This document shows, piece by piece, positions 50,680 to 58,397 of a stretch of 58,397 bases of DNA; within the stretch, counting starts at the first letter, position 1, and each line of letters starts with the position of its first letter. The DNA is taken from positions 1-58,397 of the forward strand of contig JAIORE010000245.1 in assembly GCA_021108315.1 (NCBI GenBank), written 5' to 3'. Under the pieces are notes generated by a model, which saw nothing but the letters and a program-made list of their open reading frames with translations, made no database searches and was not told the origin of the DNA. The translations under genes and the position numbers were made by a program. The DNA is from Candidatus Cloacimonadota bacterium. Lineage in GTDB: Bacteria; Cloacimonadota; Cloacimonadia; Cloacimonadales; TCS61.

Positions 50680-51081
50680 ATGGAGAAATATATGATTTAT
50701 TCAATATTAATGTTAGTTCATATTATTATTTCAGCGATATTAGTTTTGGTTATTTTGGTTCAAACAAGTAAAGGAACCGGCTTAAGTGGAGCTTTAGGTG
50801 GCACAGCTACAAACGTTTTAGGTGGACAAGGTGCTCCGGCATTTCTTAAAAAAGCTACAATTGTATTGGCTCTTTTATTTATGGTTTCTTGTTTTGGATT
50901 GGCTTTTTATCTAAAAGGTGGAGGGAAATCAATTGGTAAAGCAACAGCTGTAGATAAACTAAAAAAAGAGATTGTTAATGAACAAACTACTGAAACCGAG
51001 CTACCTCTTGAAACAGAAGCACCAGCAACTATTCCGGCTGAAACTCCAGCAAATAGTGATGAAAAACCTGTGGGTGAATAG
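50680..51081 (+). CDS. secG: Preprotein translocase subunit SecG
   Basis: 'LVLVILVQTSKGTGLSGALGGTATNVLGGQGAPAFLKKATIVLALLFM'. Confidence 0.9.
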   Translation: MEKYMIYSILMLVHIIISAILVLVILVQTSKGTGLSGALGGTATNVLGGQGAPAFLKKATIVLALLFMVSCFGLAFYLKGGGKSIGKATAVDKLKKEIVNEQTTETELPLETEAPATIPAETPANSDEKPVGE

Positions 51082-51088
51082 AATTTTA

Positions 51089-51177
51089 GCAGAAGTGGTG
51101 GAATTGGCAGACACGCAAGACTAAGGATCTTGTGCTCAACTTCGAGTGTGCGGGTTCAAGTCCCGCCTTCTGCACCA
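51089..51177 (+). tRNA. tRNA-Leu, apparent anticodon AAG
   Basis: Acceptor GCAGAAG/CTTCTGC + ACCA, Leu-type D arm and variable arm, anticodon arm CAAGA-CTAAGGA-TCTTG, T arm GCGGGTTCAAGTCCCGC. Confidence 0.9.
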
Positions 51178-51183
51178 TAATAA

Positions 51184-51209
51184 AAAACCGACATTTGTCG
51201 GTTTTTTTG
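51184..51209 (+). terminator. Terminator after tRNA-Leu
   Basis: AAACCGAC-attt-GTCGGTTTTTTTG. Confidence 0.85.
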
Positions 51210-51341
51210 TTTATAACTTTATTTTCCTTACTCAATAAAACTGAAAAGAACTCTCGCCAAGACGCTAAGTCGCAAAGTTCAAAATTCCCAAGATCAACTT
51301 GGGAACAAGTCGGAAAGCATTACTCTCATTTGATAACATCG

Positions 51342-51409
51342 GAATGTGCGGTAGCTCTTCCGATTGTTTGACAGAACTGTTCTACATTCCGAAGAGCTAC
51401 CGCACATTC
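51342..51409. repeat. Inverted repeat (REPIN-like)
   Basis: GAATGTGCGGTAGCTCTTC (51342-51360) / GAAGAGCTACCGCACATTC (51391-51409), perfect 19 bp arms. Confidence 0.85.
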
Positions 51410-51499
51410 GGAAGTTTCACTACAGCTTTCATAAGAGTTATTATCTTCTTTGACGACAGCTTTGTATAAGTAATTCTTTATAAACAAGCTTCGGATCAA

Positions 51500-52423
51500 C
51501 TAATTTACAACTTTCGTATAAAGTTTTCCACCACTTGCTGAGCCAAAATATCCATATCCGTTTTGGATTCCACCATATTTGTATCCATCAACCTTGTATA
51601 AATATTGATAATAATTTTCATCAATTGACAGTACCTTTATCTCATAGCGACCATAAAATACAAGATTTGACCGGTATCCTCTATCATAAATGTAATAGGC
51701 ATTGTTCACAAATTCCGGTTGATATTTAAAAAACCATTTGATTTTTCGTGGCATTCCGGTTTGAGGATGTTCATAGTCTTCTGGCGTTTCAGGATGTTCC
51801 TCAGAACCATGAAAATCATGAACAAAGATAGCATCTTTATAATCCTCTAAACAATAAAATTGAAATAATAGACTAATAACATCAATTGAACTGGCTTGAA
51901 TAGTTAAGGGATGTTCTGTATTTGCAGTTTCATAACTAAGAGTTGGAAATATTAACTCAGGATTATCTGTAAAACTTTCATCATTATCAGGATTTAGTAT
52001 TATCTCGCTGGGAATAGTGGTTTCCGACCAAACAAATCCGTTTGAACCATCCTGCTCTGGAATTTCCGCTTCAATTCGGTAGCTGTGACCAGCATTAATA
52101 ATCATTTGCTCGGCAGCATCATAATAACCGAATTTGAATGTTTCGATACTCACTTCGTAGAAAAAGGTCAGGAAGATTGTATCATTAAGTGTTTGATTAA
52201 TCAATTTTACCTGTGCATCATCTATATAAATATCACTTAAGTTTCCACCCTCAGCTTCGATCGTTCTACCGAGAAAGATATAATTTTCGGTACTTACGGT
52301 TTCTCCTTCGATAAGTAATCCGGTAAGTGTATAATACTGTTCTGTAAATCTTTTGCCGGAAGTGAGATCATCACAACTAATTAATAATAACACCAAACCT
52401 AATATTAGAATGTTTTTCCACAT
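51500..52423 (-). CDS. Lipoprotein, DUF4249-like
   Basis: 307 aa, lipobox 'LLISCDDLTSG'; directly upstream of a TonB receptor in reading order. Confidence 0.6.
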   Translation of the reverse strand: MWKNILILGLVLLLISCDDLTSGKRFTEQYYTLTGLLIEGETVSTENYIFLGRTIEAEGGNLSDIYIDDAQVKLINQTLNDTIFLTFFYEVSIETFKFGYYDAAEQMIINAGHSYRIEAEIPEQDGSNGFVWSETTIPSEIILNPDNDESFTDNPELIFPTLSYETANTEHPLTIQASSIDVISLLFQFYCLEDYKDAIFVHDFHGSEEHPETPEDYEHPQTGMPRKIKWFFKYQPEFVNNAYYIYDRGYRSNLVFYGRYEIKVLSIDENYYQYLYKVDGYKYGGIQNGYGYFGSASGGKLYTKVVN

Positions 52424-52652
52424 ATTTTCTCCTTACCAATCTATATTAAATCTCAAAATTCTTACGAAACTTAAATTAAGAATAAGACTTGAATCGTCCC
52501 GAAGGCTTGCGGGATGATTCGAGAATTATTCGAGCGTGTCATCATTCTCGCTTCATACTCATTACCATTCGCTACGAAGCAAGTCTGATTATGTTTTGTT
52601 ATCATAATGAAAGAATCCTCAGAAAGACAACTTTTTTTTTACGATCTAACCA

Positions 52653-54977
52653 TTACCAATCAATATTAAATCCAACAAATGGAATACGAGGGAACATACT
52701 TGTCTTGTGTTCTTCTATGTAAGTAGAACCATATTCATCTACTTCCGGTATATAATCTACCGACCAAATATTCTTATGCTCAAACATATTTATTATTTGA
52801 ATGTATGGTTCTAAACTCCATTTTTTGAATTGCCACTTGAATTTCAAACTAAAATCCGTTCGAGAATAATTTGCTAACCTGATATTATCTCGATAACTAT
52901 AAAGTATTTGATAGCGCTCCTCATCATAATATAACTGCTCGGGGATAAGGTACGGTTGCCCGGAAGCAAAGGAGTAATTCACATTGAACTTGATATCACC
53001 TTTGAAAATCGTTAAGCCTGTTTGCTTCGATAAATTGTATGTTTCCAATATATTTACCTGATGAGTTCTATCATAACGCGGGAAAAACCACTCTTCTTGT
53101 TCGGTTTCAGGATTCACATTCATATTATTGATCTTTCTTTTTGTTAGACAGAATCCATAACCTACGAAACCTTCCAAGCCGGCAAAAGTAGTGCGTATTA
53201 GAACATCCGATCCATAAGAAAATCCAACTCCGCAATTGTAAGCATCTGCCAATTTTCCGGTCTCATTATCCCATTCCCAATCAGTTTCTGGACGATATTC
53301 GACAAGGTTTTTATAATCTTTGTAATACCATTCCCATTCTACAGCGAACAAATCCGAAAATTGCTTCTTGATACCCCAGATATAATGATCGGATTGTCCG
53401 GGCAGAACACTTCCATCTATGGGAAACCACATATCAAACGGAGTACTCGTTCCCATATTCATTGAGGTGAGATACTGATAATATCTTCCTACATTCACAT
53501 AAGTATTGCTGTATTCTCCCAATGAATAACGCAGAGAAAAACGGGGAGATATGCGAAAATAATCACCGGTAGGAGAAGCAGGTAATGTCAAACAATTGGC
53601 GTGAGCATAGGAAAATCTCAAACCGGGCTGCATTGTCCAATTCTCAGAAAGCTTCCAACTATCTTGGAGAAAGAGAGCATAAATTCCTGAATCTACCTTC
53701 ACATCAGGAAAAGAACTTTGGTCAACACTTGTGTTTTCCATCTTGAAAATCATATCAATTTTATTAACTTTTGCTTCCCAACCCATCTCAATTAAATGAA
53801 CTTCATTCGGGAAATAGGTAAACATCCCCTTAAAAGTGAGATCATAGACATTATTATCATGCTCCATTTTTTCACCGGCATCTGAAGCTATTTCCATATT
53901 AATTCCATAATGGCTTCCTGCAAAAACAAAGTGAGAGAATAGTTTCGGATTGAAAATATGTACCCACTGAGTTGAAAAAGTCTCGTTTCCCCATTGCAGG
54001 ATTAACTTGCTTCCAAAATCAAACTTTAGCCGATCTTTACCAAAATAAAAGCTGGTAGTGAACTTATCTTTTTCGGTAATATCCCAATTTACTTTGGCGT
54101 GTCCATCATAAAAATAGTAATCAGGCATTGGAATCAAACCTGAAATTAATTCCAAATTTGTTCTACGAAACGAGGTCATATATGAACCTTTTTCATCATT
54201 CAGATGCCACGGTCCTTGAAGAGTTGCACTTGAAGCCAACAAGCTGAAACGAGCAATTCCCTGATGATGTTTTCGGTTTCCATCAAGATTGGTGATATCT
54301 AATACAGAAGATAGTCTGCCGCCGTATTTTGCTGGGAAACCACCTTTCAAAAGAGTTATATTCTCCACTGCATCCGTATTGAATGTACTGAAAATTCCAC
54401 CGAAATGAGTAGGATTGTAGACATCAATCTCATCCAACAAGATCAGGTTTTGATCGTGACTTCCACCTCGTACATATAGTCCGCTGGAGAAATCCGAAAT
54501 CGCCGAAACACCCGGCAAAAACTGGATTGCCCGAAAGACATCCGATTCCATCACCTGAGGAGTATCCAAAATATCTTGGGTCGTTTGAATGATGCTTCCC
54601 ACGATGATATCACGAGTATTGATCTCTATTTTATGCCTTTCTTCGGAAACCGTGATCCCTTCCATTTCGATCGAAGCTCTTTTCAGTTCCACCTTTAGAA
54701 AAACATCATCAAGTTTATTCTCAACTTTGCGAGTTACTGTTTTCTTCTCAAATCCAATATTGAAAAAAACTATCTTCAAATTACCGTTTGGAATGTTGTT
54801 AATCACAAAATAACCTTCTTTATTGGTGTAAGTCCCCATATTCGTTCCTTCGATTATCACATTGATGTACGGCAAATGTTCACCGTTTTCGGCATTTGAA
54901 ACGAAACCGCTCAGCGTTGCACTTTGTAGAATTGTGGCAACTGATAGGATGAATAATAGTAAAATAATGTTTTTCAT
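52653..54977 (-). CDS. TonB-dependent receptor with carboxypeptidase-like N-terminal domain
   Basis: 774 aa; 'LSGFVSNAENGEHLPYINVIIEGTNMGTYTNKEGYFVI', plug domain 'FLPGVSAISDFSSGLYVRGGSHDQNLILLDEIDVYNPTHFGG'. Confidence 0.9.
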   Translation of the reverse strand: MKNIILLLFILSVATILQSATLSGFVSNAENGEHLPYINVIIEGTNMGTYTNKEGYFVINNIPNGNLKIVFFNIGFEKKTVTRKVENKLDDVFLKVELKRASIEMEGITVSEERHKIEINTRDIIVGSIIQTTQDILDTPQVMESDVFRAIQFLPGVSAISDFSSGLYVRGGSHDQNLILLDEIDVYNPTHFGGIFSTFNTDAVENITLLKGGFPAKYGGRLSSVLDITNLDGNRKHHQGIARFSLLASSATLQGPWHLNDEKGSYMTSFRRTNLELISGLIPMPDYYFYDGHAKVNWDITEKDKFTTSFYFGKDRLKFDFGSKLILQWGNETFSTQWVHIFNPKLFSHFVFAGSHYGINMEIASDAGEKMEHDNNVYDLTFKGMFTYFPNEVHLIEMGWEAKVNKIDMIFKMENTSVDQSSFPDVKVDSGIYALFLQDSWKLSENWTMQPGLRFSYAHANCLTLPASPTGDYFRISPRFSLRYSLGEYSNTYVNVGRYYQYLTSMNMGTSTPFDMWFPIDGSVLPGQSDHYIWGIKKQFSDLFAVEWEWYYKDYKNLVEYRPETDWEWDNETGKLADAYNCGVGFSYGSDVLIRTTFAGLEGFVGYGFCLTKRKINNMNVNPETEQEEWFFPRYDRTHQVNILETYNLSKQTGLTIFKGDIKFNVNYSFASGQPYLIPEQLYYDEERYQILYSYRDNIRLANYSRTDFSLKFKWQFKKWSLEPYIQIINMFEHKNIWSVDYIPEVDEYGSTYIEEHKTSMFPRIPFVGFNIDW

Positions 54978-54998
54978 TTAGATAAACCTCGTTTAGAT

Positions 54999-55122
54999 TT
55001 TTTCAAACTCTCCCTCATTCCCTCTCTTTATCTAAAGCGAGGGATGACTTTTGCTTTTTCTCTTTCTGCTTTTCTTATGTTCCTTCTCTTGAAATTAAGA
55101 GAAGGACAGCAGGATGAGTTCT
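54999..55122. repeat. Interspersed repeat family A, copy 2
   Basis: Shares GAGGGATGACTTTTGCTTTTT...TTATGTTCCTTCTCTTGAAATTAAGAGAAGGACAGCAGGATGAGTTC with copies 1 and 3. Confidence 0.85.
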
Positions 55123-55152
55123 ATAACGATTTACAAAATCATTATACGAAAA

Positions 55153-56268
55153 CTACTCCATTCTTTCCCCGCAATTAATACAAAACTCCGAACCTTTATA
55201 AGTTTCCTCATTACAATTTCCGCAAGTGATCTTGAGCTTTTCCCCACAAAACGGACAAAATTCAAGATTTGGGAGGAGTTTCTTACCGCAGTTCACACAT
55301 TGTTTTTTGATCAATCTTCTCTTGATGAGTCGTTTCTTTGTGAATACTTTGTTCTGAAAAAGATAGATTACCAATAGGGAAACCAATATCGCCAATACAA
55401 CGAGAAAGTAATGCCAAAAGGCAATAAGCTTGAGAGATTCCAGAAAATCTATTAATTCTTTGAAAAGTTTATCGGGTATAATCTCAAAAACCGCTTTACA
55501 AATCGTAATAAATATCGGGATAAAAGTTACCACTATCAAATGAGAAGAGATAAAAGACTGCAAAGCTCTCTCTTTTTTGAAACTTATAGAATTCCACCAC
55601 AATAAAACAGCGAATAAAGGTAATAGAAACAGCATTTCAAACAGAAGTTTCTTCAGAGGGAAAATGTAATTCAATTTCCGGAGATCACTCTTGAGTTCTG
55701 CGGAGAAGTTCCTTTGTTCCGCAATGATTTGCCAGAATTGTTTTACAGCATCGTTATCATTTATTTGTTTATCAATTGCTTCGATTTTTGTAAGAAGCAC
55801 CTTTGCTTCATCATTTAGATTCTTCTGAAAATTATCAAAGGTAATGTATTTTTTTTGTAGTTTTTCCCGCTCTTTAAAGATTTCAATAAGCTCTTTATTT
55901 ATCTTTAAATCATCAAACCCATCAATTATCCTCTCGCAAATGGGATGTTTGACTTTAGTATCAAGCTTTTTTTTATAATATCTTCGATCATAATGCAACA
56001 AATATGAAGAAAGTTTTCTGATTCTACTTTCAGCACTCCAACTATCCTGAATAACGATTTCACGGCAAATCTGCGGAATGTACTCAGAAGGTTTGCTCAT
56101 TTGGTCTGTATGATTTTCCAGACCGATGAACAGATTCACCAAAACGAATATATCTAAAAACAAAATAGCTATGAACGACAGTGCATTTATCGGTTCGGTA
56201 TCTTTGATTTTAGTTAAGCGAAATCCTATTTTACTCATTTTCTTTTGTGATAATTTGAAGATGTTCAT
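55153..56268 (-). CDS. Membrane protein with C-terminal zinc ribbons
   Basis: 371 aa; TM segments and 'CVNCGKKLLPNLEFCPFCGEKLKITCGNCNEETYKGSEFCINCGERME'. Confidence 0.75.
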   Translation of the reverse strand: MNIFKLSQKKMSKIGFRLTKIKDTEPINALSFIAILFLDIFVLVNLFIGLENHTDQMSKPSEYIPQICREIVIQDSWSAESRIRKLSSYLLHYDRRYYKKKLDTKVKHPICERIIDGFDDLKINKELIEIFKEREKLQKKYITFDNFQKNLNDEAKVLLTKIEAIDKQINDNDAVKQFWQIIAEQRNFSAELKSDLRKLNYIFPLKKLLFEMLFLLPLFAVLLWWNSISFKKERALQSFISSHLIVVTFIPIFITICKAVFEIIPDKLFKELIDFLESLKLIAFWHYFLVVLAILVSLLVIYLFQNKVFTKKRLIKRRLIKKQCVNCGKKLLPNLEFCPFCGEKLKITCGNCNEETYKGSEFCINCGERME

Positions 56269-56312
56269 CGCAACTCCTTTGGAGGAAATAACATTTCCTA
56301 CTGCTGTTTAAC

Positions 56313-56455
56313 TTTTCAAACTCTCCCTCGTTCCCTCTTCCTGCACTAAAATGTAGATTTAAGTGCAGGACGAGGGATGACTTTTGCTTTTTTCTCTTCC
56401 TGCTTTTCTTATGTTCCTTCTCTTGGATTTAAGAGAAGGACAGCAGGAAGAGTTC
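56313..56455. repeat. Interspersed repeat family A, copy 3
   Basis: See copies 1 and 2. Confidence 0.85.
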
Positions 56456-56706
56456 TTTCAATTTTCTACAGAATAACTTATTTTCAATATCTTTCTAAGC
56501 TGTAAAGAAATAATTCATATTGCTTGACATAATTTTGTTGCTTTTATCTTTTTGTAATATGATAGTAAGTATTTATATTAATAATAAGAAGTAGTTATAA
56601 TGATAGTTAGGATAAAAGAGTTTAGTGATAATAAAAGTATTTATGAATTATATTTATTCTATAATAGAATTATAGTTTATATTTGAATATTTATTATAAG
56701 ATATTA

Positions 56707-56751
56707 TATAAAAAATAGTGATTATTCATTTGAATAATCACTATTTTTTTT
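56707..56751. terminator. Strong bidirectional-looking terminator hairpin
   Basis: AAAAAATAGTGATTATTCA-tt-TGAATAATCACTATTTTTTTT. Confidence 0.75.
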
Positions 56752-57306
56752 ACTTTTTCACTCAATAATCATCTTAAAACGTCGAGACCGTTTAATAAAT
56801 GATCGGAAACCATTTAAAAAACGGTCGAAAGCTTTTGAAAAATGATAAGTATGACTTGGTAAAACAGTCTAAAACTTTTTAGAAATATACGATTTCGCTA
56901 AAAATATGGTAGAAGACTGTTTTTGGAATTGATAGAAAGGATTTGTTCAAAGAAAAAAAGAAAAATATCAAACTCCCCTAACCCCTCTTCATCTGAAGAG
57001 GGGAAATCAGAGTTATTAAACTCTTCCTCGTTTCATTTCTAACCCCATCCCCAACCCTTCCCCTTCCCCTTAGTAAGGGGAAGGGAGTAGTTCTCCTCTG
57101 CACTTATGTTAAGAGTAAAACTCATAAAAAGTTGAAGATTAATCCTTAAACATAGGTGCAGAGGAGTTAGAGGGGTTATTCTTCCTGCTTTGTCGAGTAG
57201 GCATAATATACATCCTTCATTTAGGTTTTGTTTGTTTTCCCAGTTTCTCTTCCCTTTCGGTATGAAGAGTGTCACAATATTTAAACCTTGTGCGAGGACT
57301 TCAACA

Positions 57307-57348
57307 CCCCTCACAGAACCGTACTTGTGGATTTCCCACATACGGCTC
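57307..57348 (-). ncRNA. Group II intron domain V
   Basis: Minus strand GAGCCGTATGTGGGAAATCCACAAGTACGGTTCTGTGAGGGG, the bacterial group II intron domain V pattern, just 3' of the RT ORF. Confidence 0.85.
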
Positions 57349-57359
57349 TTCAACTTAAC

Positions 57360-58397
57360 TCACATTGCGTGTGATAATGCGTAAAGATTATATTTGATTT
57401 TCGGTTTGGGGAGAGGATAGCAGGCAAGATAATCATAAAACCGCTGCCAATTCATACTCTTCTTTTGACTACGACGATTTAGCCATTTATGGACTAAATA
57501 TAAAATAATTGAGTAGTATTTTGAAATAGAAATATAGTTTCCACTTATCCCATAATATTGGAAATGACCAAATAATTTTAACCTCAAAATCTTCCACCAA
57601 TCTTTAGTCTTTATCTTGTTCCTTATGGATTTTAGCCAAACGTTTATAGCCTTACATTTTGCTCTGAATTTCTTACGACTCGTCTTTCTACCAACCTTGA
57701 ACTTTCCACTTCTTGTTATATCACAAAAATGAGTGAAACCAAGAAAATCAAAAGTATTGGAACGCCTATTTTGTCTTTGAGAATTCTCCAATTCAAATCG
57801 TCCAAAACTTATTGTTTTGCTCTTAGTTGGATGAAGTTCCAAACCGTATTTGGTAAATCTGTTTTTAAGACCTCTTTCAATTCGTTGAGCGTCAGCTGCA
57901 TATTGAACGACACAGATAAAATCATCTGCATATCTGACTATATCACAAAAACCAACTATATGACTTTTTACCATCGTTTCAAACCAAACATCTAATACAT
58001 AATGGAGAAAAATATTAGCAAGAATAGGACTTAAAATACTACCTTGAGGAGTACCGTCATCACTTCTGACCAAGAGACCGTCATCTACATAACCGGCTTT
58101 TAGAAATCGTTCTATCAAATACAATAATGAAGAATCAGTGATTCGTATTCGCAGAAAATTCATTAGCTCTGTATGGGATACATTATCAAAAAATCCCTTG
58201 ATGTCCGCTTCAACAATATGATTGACAGGATTTTTCATTATCAAACTGTCAACCTTTGTTAATGCCTGATGACAACTCCGTTTTGGACGAAATCCATAAG
58301 AAAAATCAAGAAAATCAACCTCGTAGATACTTTCTAAAATGCGTTTAATTCCGGATTCTACGATTTTGTTTTCTATCGCTGAAATGCCGAGAGGACG
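57360..58397 (-). CDS. ltrA: Group II intron reverse transcriptase/maturase, 5' end truncated by the window edge
   Basis: 'FCDIVRYADDFICVV' YADD box, 'GTPQGSILSPILANIFL', reading frame stays open to 58397 (RPLGISAIENKIVESGIKRILESIYEVDFLDFSYGFRPKRSCHQAL). Confidence 0.95.
   Translation of the reverse strand, partial: RPLGISAIENKIVESGIKRILESIYEVDFLDFSYGFRPKRSCHQALTKVDSLIMKNPVNHIVEADIKGFFDNVSHTELMNFLRIRITDSSLLYLIERFLKAGYVDDGLLVRSDDGTPQGSILSPILANIFLHYVLDVWFETMVKSHIVGFCDIVRYADDFICVVQYAADAQRIERGLKNRFTKYGLELHPTKSKTISFGRFELENSQRQNRRSNTFDFLGFTHFCDITRSGKFKVGRKTSRKKFRAKCKAINVWLKSIRNKIKTKDWWKILRLKLFGHFQYYGISGNYISISKYYSIILYLVHKWLNRRSQKKSMNWQRFYDYLACYPLPKPKIKYNLYALSHAM

Noticed and set aside
51132-51371. 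79 aa ORF
   Set aside because: Begins inside the tRNA-Leu gene and runs through a terminator and repeat.
57039-57353. 104 aa minus-strand ORF
   Set aside because: Overlaps group II intron domain V and a T/C-rich repeat; not coding.
1-58397. CRISPR array
   Set aside because: No regularly spaced direct repeats with unique spacers were seen; the 56782-56846 units are too few, degenerate and contiguous.

Overview
The window is an AT-rich bacterial chromosome segment. I could not assign a taxon from sequence alone; the gene content and intergenic repeat style would fit an anaerobe such as Cloacimonadota or a relative, but this is only inference. Flanking housekeeping genes are gcvPB/gcvPA (minus strand, left) and mgtE, dapD, rimO, trpS, secG and a tRNA-Leu (right). 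The centre (about 3.5-37 kb, all + strand) is a large electron-transfer and sulfur-trafficking locus. It holds two DsrE-like and two TusA proteins, a YeeE/YedE permease, three rhodanese-type proteins, five HdrA-like polypeptides, an HdrC-like protein, several FrhB/FdhB-type Fe-S proteins, a sulfhydrogenase-type beta/gamma diaphorase pair, and a NuoE/ferredoxin/NuoF/NuoG-like module with DRTGG, CBS-HATPase and PHP accessory genes. No HdrB, hydrogenase large subunit, DsrAB or formate dehydrogenase alpha subunit is visible. Main observations: (1) three MvhD-family genes are each interrupted by an in-frame TGA at the same Cys position (GUHPGDCHY), each followed by a conserved hairpin, so they are probably selenoproteins; (2) an outer-membrane porin gene has an in-frame TGA (GGGU) followed by a strong SECIS-like hairpin, a candidate unusual selenoprotein; (3) HdrA appears split, with its N-terminal flavin/ferredoxin part fused to NuoE and the rest fused to a NuoG-type N-terminus; (4) two FrhB-family genes in the same locus carry frame disruptions; (5) the tRNA-Leu has an apparent AAG anticodon; (6) there are several interspersed repeat families, including a pair flanking an IVS-type four-helix-bundle gene; (7) a group II intron RT with a recognisable domain V lies at the right edge.
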